From Cricetomys ansorgei (lineage: Eukaryota; Chordata; Mammalia; Rodentia; Nesomyidae), in assembly GCA_026225945.1 (NCBI GenBank), contig JAMJFZ010004031.1:8632001-8696000 (forward strand): a stretch of 64,000 nt of DNA. The letters run 5' to 3'. The notes under the pieces are model-generated. The model searched no databases and was not told the origin of the DNA. It worked only from the letters and a program-made list of their open reading frames with translations. Both the position numbers and the translations under genes were made by a program. This document shows positions 19,933 to 30,120 of this stretch, piece by piece (the first letter of the stretch is position 1; each line of letters begins with the position of its first letter).

Positions 19933-20599
19933 GGCAGTACAGAATGAACCTTAGATGAATACTAACTGTGGAAGCTTGTGACCAGTCTGGAATTTATGGT
20001 GAGACTAAAAACGACAGCAAAACCAAACCAAAAAAGATGAGTGCATTTAGGAGCCCATACCAAAAAAGTCAATAGGAGAATAGGAGAGTTGTCCCAGGAC
20101 TATTGTACCCGCCAGGAGCGTGTCAAGATAGAACTCAGGCATGTGTGGGAATGGTGCAGCTCAGAAAGCCAGAAGCCAAGGGCTTCACATCCTAGATGCC
20201 AAATTCTGAAGTGCATATTCTCCAAGCTTTTCTGCCTTTACCTAGAGAGCTACATGGTATTGGTGTTTTTGTATTATGGCTCAGTGGTTATTATACTGAC
20301 CATAATTTGTTTTTGTCTTTTCAAATGTATATGTTCTAATGTGTCATCATCCTCGTGTAACTTGCTTTAGAGACTTGATGGTGGTGGTTTTGAGAACTGG
20401 TGAGAGAGACATGTGCAAAAGCTGGTTTTCTCAATTATACTCGCTGTTGATCGTCTTATGTTTGCAGAAATAGGTGGGGGGGGGGGGCGGTAAGCTCCCA
20501 GTGGATGGAAGATGGGATGTGCTGGCCCTTTGGGCCTCTGTGAGCTCCACTCCGTTTTAAAACCCAGCGTTTAACTTTTAATCGATCTGGAACTTTGAA
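19933..20599. other. No gene seen; upstream flank of CpG island
   Basis: Unique DNA. A plus frame at 20041-20370 (109 codons) has no recognisable domain; its C-terminal half is hydrophobic, but nothing else supports a gene. A 12-G run lies at 20476-20487. Confidence 0.4.
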
Positions 20600-21480
20600 G
20601 TTTCTCAAAGCGGGGCCCTCTGGTTTGGGAGCGGAGAGGAGAAGATGGAAAAAGGGTTTCCCTGCGGTGGGAGGAGAGGACCCCACCCGGAGGCCCGGAG
20701 GAGGTCTCTGGGGACAGCGCCCTCGGTCGGGTCCCTTCCAGGTCCGGCTCCGGGGCGCACCCGCCCGGATCCCTCGGCCTCCGCCCCGGGAGGAGCCCAG
20801 CCAGGACTCGGGTTCCGCGGGCCACGGCGGCCAGGGCTCGGCGAGGGCGAAGGGCGAAGAGCCGGCGGCAGCCTCGGCGTCCCTGTGTGGCGGGGGCCGC
20901 AGGGGGAGGACGCGGGCCGAGGGGGAGGGCTCACATCTCGGCGAAGTTCCCGGATGGTCGCAGCCTCCCGGCGCGGAGCGCTTTTCCTGCCCGCCCCGGT
21001 TCAGCCCTGCGGGCCAGAGAGAAGTTTCCTAGGAAAAAAATGCCCCGCGCGCCGCGGGGCCGAGGAGCCGCCCGGAGCCGCCGCGCGGTAAGGAAGCCGC
21101 GCCTGGCCGTGCAGGGTGCGCCCGGGGTCCACGGCGTGGGGACGCGGACGGGCGCGGTGTCGGGGCCGCGTCCTGGGTGCCGAGGGGCGCGATCCCGGCC
21201 CAGGCCCCGGGTACCGCCCGCGCGGGAGGAAGGGGCGGCGGCCGCCGGGGCTCCGGACGCTGCGGGGCTGCGCGGAGCCGGGGCCGCCCGCGGTCGGGAC
21301 CGGATCTCCCTGCGGTCTCCCCGCGATGCCCGGGCACCGCCTTTGCAGCCCCAGCTCCGCCGAGGGCGGGTGACTTTGGAGCGTGCGTTTCTAGAACTTG
21401 GCTTCCCCTTCGATGCTCCCGGGCAGCCGGATCCCGGGACTGTGCGCGCCCTGGGTGCCTCCGTCTGCTTCTGGAAACAC
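20600..21480 (+). promoter_or_regulatory. CpG island, probable promoter
   Basis: This is the only long CpG-dense stretch in the window. CpG dinucleotides occur every few bases from about 20690 to 21460, against strong CpG depletion elsewhere. GC boxes are visible (GGGGCGG at about 21231; CCGCCCC at about 20991). No TATA box is obvious, as is usual for island promoters. CpG islands of this size in rodents mostly mark transcription starts, often of broadly expressed or developmental genes. No SINE lies inside, another usual property of active islands. Direction is inferred as plus from the candidate exon and donor at 21087/21088; divergent transcription cannot be excluded. Many long frames on both strands across the island are a by-product of few stop codons in GC-rich DNA. 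Confidence 0.82.
21040..21087 (+). CDS. Candidate short first coding exon in the CpG island (gene unknown)
   Basis: The ATG at 21040 has A at position -3 (GGAAAAAAATGCC). It opens 16 codons rich in Arg, Ala and Pro (starting MPRAPRGRGA), up to the splice donor CGCG|GTAAGG at 21087/21088. The intron would be phase 0. Without splicing, the same frame stays open to 21603, with an upstream extension from 20887, but that downstream reading has the composition of random GC-rich DNA. Short basic first exons before a long intron are known in several vertebrate transcription-factor genes, but this peptide matches none I recognise. Upstream, overlapping starts at 20595, 20645 and 20954 could act as uORFs; the 20645 frame stops at 21089-21091, only just inside the intron. 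The next exon is not identified. The true start could instead lie in another frame, or the exon could be purely 5' UTR. Confidence 0.35.
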
Positions 21481-23765
21481 GGCCAGCTCCGGTCAGGGCT
21501 TTGCGCCCGGTCCCTCTTCCTGAACCTCTTCCCTCAGTCTTGCACCCCCTACTTTAGCATGCTTTCCTTTGAAAAGAAGGAACTGTTAAACTCGCCAGTG
21601 TAAGGGAAATCCAATAGGGGATGACCCAGATCCTCACTTTGTGGCTAGACTTTGAACTCAGATTAACAAAAGGTGTGTCTATGTGGAACTTGGTTTGACT
21701 AGGTCCTGCCTAATCTCTAAGGAATATTCACCCCTGGGCTATGGACTCCTAGCCCTGCAGGCTGTCTGGAGTGAGCCGGTTTGGTCCCTTTCCTTGAAAA
21801 TTGCTAGTCTGCCTTGGGTCTTCCTTGACCTTCACCCCTCTCCAATACCTGTGCGGGCTGTAGGTAGCCTCCAGCACCTACAGGGACCGTGGACACGTGT
21901 GCAACCTGGGTAGGTTTTCTTTTAACAGTTTCCATACAATGTGAATACTGTAGTTTCATTTGGAGTCACTGATAGATGGATTTTGCCTCTTCAAAAATGC
22001 TTATTTCAGTAATGCATAAATTACTTCAAGGCATTTTTTGTTTGAGTTTATAGATATCTTTTAACTTCTTAAAGAGAGAAAATCTTGTGTAAACTATCAG
22101 CACTCTGAATTTTACAGTGTTCAGGACACTGCCTATACCCTAATTACCTGCCAGTTGTCATTCACAAGGTTGAGTCTCTCGGTGTGTTGCACTGCATAGA
22201 TGATACACGCATTTGTGAGTGCCCATTGCAGGCTGAATAGAAGCTGCCGACTAGGTTTTGCAAATGTTCGAGCACCAGCTCAGCAATATCACCGTCTTCC
22301 CTGGTACCTACCCAATCCTTGCTGTAGCCTTTCTCTCTGCTAATCACATGACCTGTTTTCGATTATGTGATGGATAGTAAAGAGATTTGAAAGCAAGGTA
22401 AGATCAAATTCTAGAACATTTAGGGAGAATGAACTTATTTCCAGCTGCAGGGATTTGCATCTTCTTTGATTAGTTCATTTCCTACCTTTTCTATTGTGTT
22501 AAAGTTTAGCTACTTCCTAATGCCCATAGACTTACCATGTGACCCAAGCCTCATCCAGAAATGAATGGGTTGGTAATCTTGCTGGCTGTTCCATGGAGAG
22601 GATATAGCAGGATAATGAGATAGGAAACAGCAAGAAGCAGTTTGACACAAGGGTGACTCTGTCGCTATGCATCTTATAACACTGAGACCCAAGAGCAAAA
22701 CTGGACTACAAGAAGGTTGGTAGTGAAGAGAAGGTGGTGCGTCTGTGTCTTTTAAATTTACTTGGTCAAGGTGCCCTGGCCAGCCATCAGCCAGCTTTCG
22801 TGAATACTTACTTAAGTTACTGCTTTTCGTCGCTGTCTTTGATATCTGAGTGTGTCCCTAACTACACTGTAATTTTAAAAACGTCTTCTTTCCACAGTGA
22901 AACCAAGAGAATAAAAGTTCATGAGGACATTTTTATCTGTTGCTGTAGCCCCTTTGTTTCTAAGAACCTGGGGAGTCTATCCCCGAGAGCTGTGGCCTTC
23001 CTGGGGTCTGTCCTCCAATGGAGTCTACTAGATTTCTAATGATTTCCATACAGAGGCCTCTCTGCAGCTGGTTTCCAGTAACCCACTGAGTTAGACCATG
23101 GGGCCCCACAGATGCCAATTAGGTTGCAGTTGGAAGCAAGCTAGCTGCTCTTTGAGCATGGAGGGTCTCTGCTAGGAGATTTAGCCAGGCTCTCTGTTGG
23201 TAGGAAGGGAGTCTTAGCTCAGCAGGGTTTGCCCCTGGATGCTGCCCATCAGTATAGTCAGCCTTGTTTAAAACAGCAGGGCTGCAAAGCCAATGTGGCA
23301 AGGTGGAAAAGCATACAGAGAAAATACAGGGGTTTCAAGGAGTGACATTGCTTCCAGCTGGTGGGAGTCAGTCCCTCGTTGGTGTGTCCCTTTAGCAATT
23401 ATTTACCATTTTCTGTGTGCTTGCCGTGAAAGATTAATAGGCACATTCACATTCTGTCTCAGCATCCCTGCTTCAGTTGAGAAACACTCCTGGTTTCACT
23501 TCCCTGGGACAAAGGACTTCCTCACGGAGTCCCAGTGTACTGCCCAGCCCTAACAAATATAGTTGCTTCTCGCCCCGTGGGTATTGTAGTCAGGTTGAGA
23601 TCACTAACTCTGACTCATGTATACTTTTGAATAATAAAAACTCTGAGACTCTCTTCAGTTGGTTGAGTAGTGTAATCTTTCCACGTGGAGTAAACTGGTT
23701 CTTAGCCGTGTGTGACTAGAAGCTTACAAAGGCTTAATTCTGTGAGTGTGGAGTGAGGGGTGTGA
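21481..23765. other. No gene seen; putative first intron
   Basis: Unique, mostly AT-balanced DNA with an unusual absence of SINEs for over 2 kb downstream of the island, as often seen beside promoters. No exon with a convincing acceptor and donor was found by eye. Frames at 22734-23039 and 23293-23553 have no domains. Confidence 0.4.
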
Positions 23766-23904
23766 GTTTTGGTTTGGTTTGGTTATACAGGGTCTTGGGA
23801 GGTCTGAAACCTGTGATTTAGAGCAGACTGGCCTCACACTTTGGGCAGTCTTCCTCCTTCTGCCTCTCTCACATACTGGGATTATGTGCATGAACCCCTG
23901 GCCC
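23766..23904 (-). mobile_element. Diverged B1-type SINE
   Basis: GGTTTGGTTTGGTTATACAGGGTCTTGG, AGAGCAGACTGGCCTCACAC, TCTTCCTCCTTCTGCCTCTC and ACTGGGATTATGTGCATGAACCC follow an antisense B1, with many substitutions. Confidence 0.6.
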
Positions 23905-24929
23905 TAGAGATTTCATTTTTTGAGAGCCCCCAGTGTGTGCTGAGTACAGTTGCCGTGTGGTTGCTATGTGGACCGTGAAGCCTACCTGATCTCATGTCTG
24001 GTACGAGTACTCTGTCTTACAAGATCTTTTTTTCTTTTTCTTTACTCCGAAAGTGAGAGCAACGATCTCTACACAGAAGGTCATGTGTGGTCGTGGGCGT
24101 GGTATGGTTGGCAGGTTGCGTATGGCGGTGCTGTTGGTGTTTATGGGTTATTATCATTAACCTTATTATGATCAGTGCGAGTGTGTACACAACAAAGTAG
24201 CCTTCATATAGGAACTGCTTTTTGCATAAATTAGCATACAAAAAAAAATCTCTTGGCTGTCCGTGGTCTATCACGTTTCATATCCACCAAGCAGCCCTAA
24301 GGAGGAGGAGAATCTTGATATCCAGATGCTCAGTCCCTGCCCACCCAGAAACATCTACTCTGTGGAGGTGTTTAGAACAGATTAAGGACAGGGACTCCAA
24401 AGATGGCGTGCGTCCCCTGCTTAGCTTTTTGGCGCCAGGAAATATTGGCTGTCACACTGGGGTAGTCACGTGGCGGCCTCCCTCCGTGGGAGTGGAAAGC
24501 GACCGCTGTGTTAGACTGCCTGCCGCAGGCCAAGCAGCTTTGATCTCAGGTGTGGAGCCCAAGCCCGGGGGCTAGAAGACCATTGCTTCTCGTGACCAGG
24601 GATCTTGAGGGACACAGTCAGCATTACAGAGTCTGCCCATTGGTCACAAATACTCACTGAGAAGTCAAATAAGCTTTGCTGGGTCATGGGAGAAAATCAG
24701 TAAGATTAACAGGAGATACAATCATCTACAGTTTTTGTATTGTAGCTTTGTTTGCTATGGTTCACAGAAGGATATGTCCTGTGGAACACTTTAATGTTGT
24801 TTACTATAAACATATTTTTTCTCTTTGAATGAGCCATTTTTAAGTATATCTCACTTCTTCTTTTGATTCGCCTTTATCTCTCAAAAGATATTTAAACTTA
24901 AATATCTCATATTAGTTTAAATTTTGCTT
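23905..24929. other. No gene seen
   Basis: Includes a moderately CpG-containing patch at 24390-24560 (GGCGCC, GTGGCGGCC, AGCGACCGCTG) too short to call an island. Overlapping frames at 24017-24274 (minus) and 24222-24575 (plus) show no domain. Confidence 0.4.
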
Positions 24930-25009
24930 TTCTTTATGTGGTGCAGAGGTTTGAGCCCAGGCTTTGGACATGCTAGGCAAGACTCTGTCACTGAACAGAT
25001 GTTCAGCCC
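24930..25009 (-). mobile_element. ID-type SINE
   Basis: Antisense ID: GTGGTGCAGAGGTTTGAGCCCAGGCTTTGGACATGCTAGGCAAG, CTCTGTCACTGAACAGATGTTCAGCCC. Confidence 0.75.
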
Positions 25010-25083
25010 AATTATATTAATTTAAGTGAATGAAATTCTTCAAATCTTTCAATTTGGCCCATCTTAAAAATTAGTCAATCAGG

Positions 25084-25246
25084 GTCTGGAGAGATGGCTC
25101 AGCATGTAAGGGTGTTTGCCTACATGCGTGCCTGAGCATCGCATGCATGCGGTGTCCTCGAGACCAGAAGAGTATGTTGGATCCATGGAACTGGAGTTTC
25201 AGAGGGTTGAGAGCCACCATGTGAGTACTGAGCCATCTCTCCAGCC
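25084..25246. mobile_element. Palindromic B2-B2 chimera
   Basis: Begins with a sense B2 head (GTCTGGAGAGATGGCTCAG, 25084-25102) and ends with the antisense head (CTGAGCCATCTCTCCAGCC, 25228-25246). These form a 19-bp inverted repeat with one mismatch. Between them is antisense B2 body (GTTTGCCTACATGCGTGCC, GCATGCGGTGTCCTCGAGACC, ATGGAACTGGAGTTTCAGAG, GAGCCACCATGTGAGTA) lacking the 'ggaattgaacccaggtcctctggaag' part. A normal B2 has a head at one end only. Confidence 0.85.
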
Positions 25247-25310
25247 TCTCTCTCCCTTTCTGTTTTCCTCTTCCTCCTGTCTCTTCTTCCTTCCTATCTC
25301 TTTCCTTTAA
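25247..25310. repeat. Polypyrimidine-rich tract
   Basis: C/T-rich run (TCTCTCTCCC, TTTTCCTCTTCC, TCTTCTTCCTTCC) following the B2 chimera. Confidence 0.75.
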
Positions 25311-25466
25311 CGTTGTGGTAACTCACATGTTCTTTAGTTGACTTATTTGATATTCATGCAACCATGTGAGATTTCTGTCTATGAGGCTGAGCTGCATAGC
25401 TAGTGACAGGTTAGAATTCAGACCCGGGCAGTCTTTTTCCAAATCCTGCACCTTTAACTCTCTCTC

Positions 25467-25614
25467 TTTTTTTTGTTTTTTTTTCAGACAGGGTTTCTCT
25501 GCTGTAACTCTGGCTGTCCTGGAACTCTGTAGACCAGGCTGGCCTCCAACTCACAGAGATCCACCTGCCTCTGCCTCCCAAGTACTGGGACTAAAGGTGT
25601 GCGCCACCACCACC
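25467..25614 (-). mobile_element. B1 SINE
   Basis: T-rich tail, then CAGACAGGGTTTCTCTGCTGTAACTCTGGCTGTCC, GTAGACCAGGCTGGCCTCC and CTAAAGGTGTGCGCCACC. Same GTAACTCTGGCTG subfamily mark as the B1 at 13.6 kb. A stretch after GGAACTC is shortened. Confidence 0.94.
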
Positions 25615-25726
25615 TGTGAGCCACCACTGCCCGGCAGTGTGTAGCCCAGGCTGGCCTCAAACTCGTGATCTTCCTGCCTCTACTTCCTTCAGCAACTCCT
25701 ACAAGCGTAAGCCACCACACCTGGCC
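25615..25726 (-). mobile_element. Second 7SL/B1-type unit, tail-to-head with the B1
   Basis: GTGTGTAGCCCAGGCTGGCCTCAAACTCGTGATCTTCCTGCCTC, then AGCGTAAGCCACCACACCTGGCC. More diverged than the adjacent B1, which probably inserted at or in it. Confidence 0.75.
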
Positions 25727-27640
25727 CTTTAACTCTTAACTCTGTCACCCCCTTATTGTACTCTAGTCTCCTGTTCTGGGCTCCAGCCAGCGTGTGCTTC
25801 CTATTCTCATCTGAACACACTTCCGTCATCATCCCTCCCCTACCTTCTCTTCATTTGTACAGTGGATTCTACAGACTTTTTATAGTGGTCACAAATCCTT
25901 AACAAGACAGAAATAATAGATTTTGCTACTGTTTGATAAAAGAGCATAGCTAAACTAAATGGGAAGTACCATTACCCACACATCTCTTTAGTACCTTTGG
26001 TGAGTGAGGCTCACGGTGTAAGGACTCATTCCTACACACTGAAGTGCTCCCTGCTCTCTTAGCTTGGTCCCTGCAGTCCTCCTCTGTCACGGCTGGCTGG
26101 GCCTTGCCTGTGCTTGACATCTGCTCTGTTCTGGATTGCAGTCATCTTCTTTCCCCAGGTAGACTGCATGCTCTTCAAAGCAATCGCTTTTAAAAAAACA
26201 TCCAATTTTTATCCCTACTCCCCTGAAATGGTAGTTTGTTTGTTAATGGCTGTTAAGTGGTAATAGATTTCTTACTTTGTCAGTCAGAGTTGAGGTGAGT
26301 GACTTTTTCTTGAAGTTAAAACAGATCCTTGTTTTGCAGAGAACTCTGGTTTTTAAGATGCTGGGGAACACATTTCAACCTAAAACAGGACTTTTACCGT
26401 GAGTGATCTGTACAAAATGACATTCTTATTCATCACCGTGGGCGACCTTAACTAGAGAGTATCTGTATATATATTCCCAAATAGGAAATAGTTCTGATAA
26501 TGCATAGGGCTTGTGTTCTTGTAGGAAAGATGATGGTCATTATTGGAGAACCTAAGAGGTAATGTTCTCTTCTCTAATTCTGCTAGAGACAGCAGGTAGA
26601 TAGACCCCCCCTAAAATGAGGTATATAGGGACAAAGAGCCCCTGACTAATCCTGGGAGTATGCCCTTGAGGTGACACAGGCTAACAGCCAGAAGCATCCT
26701 GTGGGAGCATCCAGCAGTTAAGACCCAGGCCTGGGGACCCCACTACAAGCCTAGCATGATAAAAGCCCAGGAAAACCAATTATTTAGGAAATAGGGCCAA
26801 TCTACTGGAATTGGGCTCCTGGAAGTGGGGGGAGAGGTTGAGGACAGATCCCAGACCCGATCGAGAGCTCTGTCCAGCCTCGTGGGCTCTCCTTTAGGTC
26901 AACCAAAGCTAAACTTTTTGTTTTCCAGTGTATACAAACCACAGTCTTCTTGGCACTCCATTTTCAGGTGAGAGCTTTTTATTCCGCTTACTGGGTCTCT
27001 CTGTCCTGCCTCTTTCTTGTGCTGGAGGGACAAGGGCTAAGACCAGGACCTCAGAAGCAATGCCTATGTCTGCTTCTCTACCCATGAGTGTGAAGGCTCA
27101 ACCTGCAGCTGAGAGGAAATGAACAGCTCGAGAGTTTAGACCAGGCTGGAGGTCACCAGCCTCCTCTGAACTTGGGCCACAACCAGTTCAGTCAGGGAAA
27201 TGGTGCCTGCCTCAGGGAGAAAGTGGCAGGTGAAGTGCAGAGTTCAGATCCGGTTTTCTGGGCTAGTGGAGCCAATTAGAACTTTAAGTCAAAGTTGATT
27301 TTTACATATTTTAAATGTTTCTTACACAGACAGTAATGCTCCTTTAAAGCGTCTATGTGTGTTAAAGTGTTTCTGTAGTCTCTCATAAGCAAAGCTTTGT
27401 CCCTTTAAACATGTGCAGCCCATCTATCTTCTCTCCCAATCCGTTCCCATCACCCTCTTCTGTCTAATGTTCTCACTGTCCTCACATAGTTGGGAATTTG
27501 TTGCAAATTTTCTCTCTTGCTTGATTTTTAATAGTCACGTAGCGAAAGTGAAAAAACAAAATCACTGAACTGTGAAGCATTTAGCATTTCTTGGACATAC
27601 AGATGTATACCCCTCCTCCTCCTCACCGTCATCACCGTTA
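25727..27640. other. No definite gene; unique DNA with one splice-flanked candidate
   Basis: Mostly unique sequence. The patch 26090-26190 (GTAGACTGCATGCTCTTCAAAG) weakly resembles an L2 or MIR3 tail. Apart from the 39-nt candidate at 26929-26967, no exon-like structure is seen. Confidence 0.4.
26929..26967 (+). other. Speculative 39-nt exon with good splice flanks
   Basis: Preceded by a strong polypyrimidine tract and acceptor (CTTTTTGTTTTCCAG, AG at 26927-26928) and followed by the donor TTTTCAG|GTGAGA at 26967/26968. The 39 nt are a multiple of three, and the frame starting at the first base is open. Such pairs also arise by chance in long introns, so this is only a pointer. Confidence 0.2.
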
Positions 27641-27722
27641 TACTGTGCTGAGAATCAAACCCAGAATCTTGAGCATGCTGAGCACATGATGCCCCGTGCC
27701 ACGGGGCTATCCTCCAGTCCTC
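27641..27722 (-). mobile_element. ID-type SINE
   Basis: TGTGCTGAGAATCAAACCCAGAATCTTGAGCATGCTGAGCAC, then GGCTATCCTCCAGTCC, is a diverged antisense ID/B4 head. Preceded by a TCC-rich patch. Confidence 0.65.
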
Positions 27723-29198
27723 CTGCCATGTGGTCTCTAACATTCTGAAGTTGGGATGTGTTTAATTAGTCACCCATTGGTGGATCACAGTCACTCATTA
27801 GCGTGTTCACTGCAAGTAGGCGACTATCAGCTCACCCGTTAGCTTTTGTTATTGATGCCCAAACAACCAGCCATTTGCTCTGTGGCAGAATCAATGTCAT
27901 CCTTTACTGTTGCCCCTGCATAGGCCAGTGGGCAGCTGGCTGAATTTCTTGGTTTTTTTCCAGTGACTTCAGCCCATTTCAGAAACATCCCAAACAGTTT
28001 CTTGTTGATTTGTGCAAGAGATGGTGTGTAAGGAAATTAGACCTGCAGGGTCAAAGGAAACAATCTGACGCGGAGCGCTACAATGTTGAAGTGTTACATT
28101 AACCACCAAATAATGCTCAGGAAACCTTGAGTCTCCCCTCCCCGCAGCAGAATAAATTTCCATCGCAGAGAACCTTGATGGTCTTGAGAAAACATGTACC
28201 CTAGCTATTTACTCTCTGGGAATGTAAACACTGAGAGCAGTGTCTTGACCACAATAGTCATGTGTTGTGGAGATGGGTAGTTAAAGAATGGAGGCAGTCA
28301 GACCAGCCTGGGATGGAGGAGAAAGGACACAGCCCGCTCTTCAACAGGCCACATCCAATCAGCGGCTCCGGTATGCGTATGCCATTAGGCAGGCTGGGCT
28401 GCGACTTCCAGGAAGGTCTGTAGTAATGGATTGAGCAGGAAAGGGTTAGAGTGGCGAGCAAAAAGACAAGAATAAGCCAGTTCTCATCCCTGGGTCTCAG
28501 TCAGCAAGCTGAGGAACAAGATTTCAGATGTGCCAAAATTCCTGATTATATTTCCGAGAACCTAGAAGAAAGGCAAAATAGTTGAAGGCCTTTGAGAGGA
28601 CTTTAAAAAGAAGTAAGGTGGTTTACTTCAGACAGAGCCTGTGTGTCTCTGGAATCTGGATTACCATGCATACATTGCTAAAGAGAAAACCCAGGGTGGC
28701 AGTTCAGGATAATACTGGATTTTTATAGTAAAATCTCACACTGTCCTTTCCCCTCGTGTTAGCATTGTTTACTTTCAAAATTCATGTTTTATCTGAGATA
28801 AATAAAAACAAAATAGGTTGCAGGCAATAGAGCTTCTAGTAGAGTAGAGGGCTTGAGAGCCAGAAGATAATTTTTCAGACAGTATAATCCCCTCTCCCGC
28901 TAATCTGTTTTTGAAGAGGAACTAGAATCAGAAGAAAATAATGGAAATAATCTCATATCGTAAAGAGCAATGACTGTAGTATTTTGGCCTTATTTTAACC
29001 ACAACATTCCTTTGTGTGTGGAATCTCTAATTGATCACCTCCATTTGCTATGATAAGAGAATGCATCTTTTCCCCTTGAGGCTTTGGAGAGGTTTTGTTC
29101 ACCAACAGGCCAGGTGTTGGGCAAACATGCAGCTCTGCTACTTTTTGAAAATTGCAGTTTTAATTTGTTCGGATCGCAAACTTATTATGTACCTGGTA
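27723..29198. other. No gene seen
   Basis: Unique DNA without repeats for almost 1.5 kb. The segment 28020-28110 contains CAGGGTCAAAGGAAAC, a DR1-like nuclear-receptor half-site pair, and the wider block could be regulatory. Only comparative data could tell. Confidence 0.4.
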
Positions 29199-29520
29199 GC
29201 TGAAGAAATGGCTCAGTGGAGCATGAGGACCTGAATTTGAATTTCCAGCACTCATATAAAAGCCAGGTGTAGTCTTGCCTGCCTGTGATCCTAGCATTGC
29301 CTGGCAGAGACCGGCAGATCCCAGAAGCTCACTGGCCAACCAGCCTAGCACCAACAGCTTCAGGCTCAATGATAAACTCTGACTCCCCAAAAAAGATTGA
29401 GAATAGAGGGTGTCACCCGAAGTCTTCCTCTGGCTTCTCCATGTGTGAGCGTGAGCATACACGCGCGCGTGTGCCCACACACACACACCTCTACGCCTCG
29501 CACATGCATAATTTTTAAAA
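29199..29520 (+). mobile_element. B3 SINE
   Basis: AGCTGAAGAAATGGCTCAG, GCATGAGGACCTGAATTTG, CACTCATATAAAAGCCAGGTG, ATCCCAGAAGCTCACTGGCCAACCAGCC, TCAGGCTCAATGATAAAC and a CA/CG-rich tail (29459-29500). Nearly full length, with a short deletion near the A box. Confidence 0.82.
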
Positions 29521-29726
29521 AGACAGATATATATATGTTGATTTTTTTTCCTTTCTCACATTCTGATTCCTAAACATAATCAATATGAGTAGCGCTGGCT
29601 GATGCTTTCTCATTGCTTACATAACTATTGATGAGCACATTTCCACAAATAGCTGCTAGTATTAAAAGTGGAATTCTACATACTAGTTCGTGATTTTTTT
29701 TTCTCTTTCACAACACTGACTTCAAA

Positions 29727-29772
29727 CATGGCTGGGCAAGTGGTCTACCAGCGAGCTATACCCTCAGCTCCA
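29727..29772 (-). mobile_element. ID-type SINE fragment
   Basis: GCTGGGCAAGTGGTCTACCAGCGAGCTATACCCTCAGC is an antisense ID head of about 45 bases. Confidence 0.55.
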
Positions 29773-29879
29773 GGATGCAACTTTTCTTCTGAAACATAAT
29801 AGAGCATCACAGACATCCTCTCCAGATAAAGGCCCAAGTACAGCACGAATAGTTATTATTCTGGAAATTATTTCTCCAT

Positions 29880-30120
29880 TCATATTGCTTTAAGCTTTCT
29901 TCTGCAACAGTAGTTCTTCTGAGAACATGCTCTGTGTGTGTATTTGAACACACTAGCACACAGAAGCTTTTGTTTCTGTGTGTTGGTCCCTGACGTGGTA
30001 TTAGTTTCTCAAAAGCTGTAGCAATTCGCAGCCGTCACCAACACTGATTGAAAGTGTGTTAACCCACGTCTTTGCCACACAATTCATTTTAGAAATACAA
30101 AATTTCTAATCTCTTTTTCT
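29880..30120 (-). mobile_element. Possible ancient L1M fragment
   Basis: TAGCAATTCGCAGCCGTCACCAACACTG, AAAGTGTGTTAACCCACG and TTTGCCACACAATTC echo the antisense L1M segment (caatttacactcccaccagcagtg, gagttcc, ctccacatcctcgcc). Divergence is high. Confidence 0.45.

Noticed and set aside
20595..21091. Two overlapping frames of 145 and 148 codons upstream of the candidate exon
   Set aside because: Mutually overlapping in different frames with Gly/Arg/Pro-rich random composition; more likely 5' UTR with uORFs.
20887..21603. 238-codon frame across the CpG island
   Set aside because: GC-rich DNA lacks stop codons by composition; the frame crosses a strong splice donor, and its residues past 21087 are compositional. 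Comparable long frames run on the other strand. Only the 48-nt piece is kept as a candidate.
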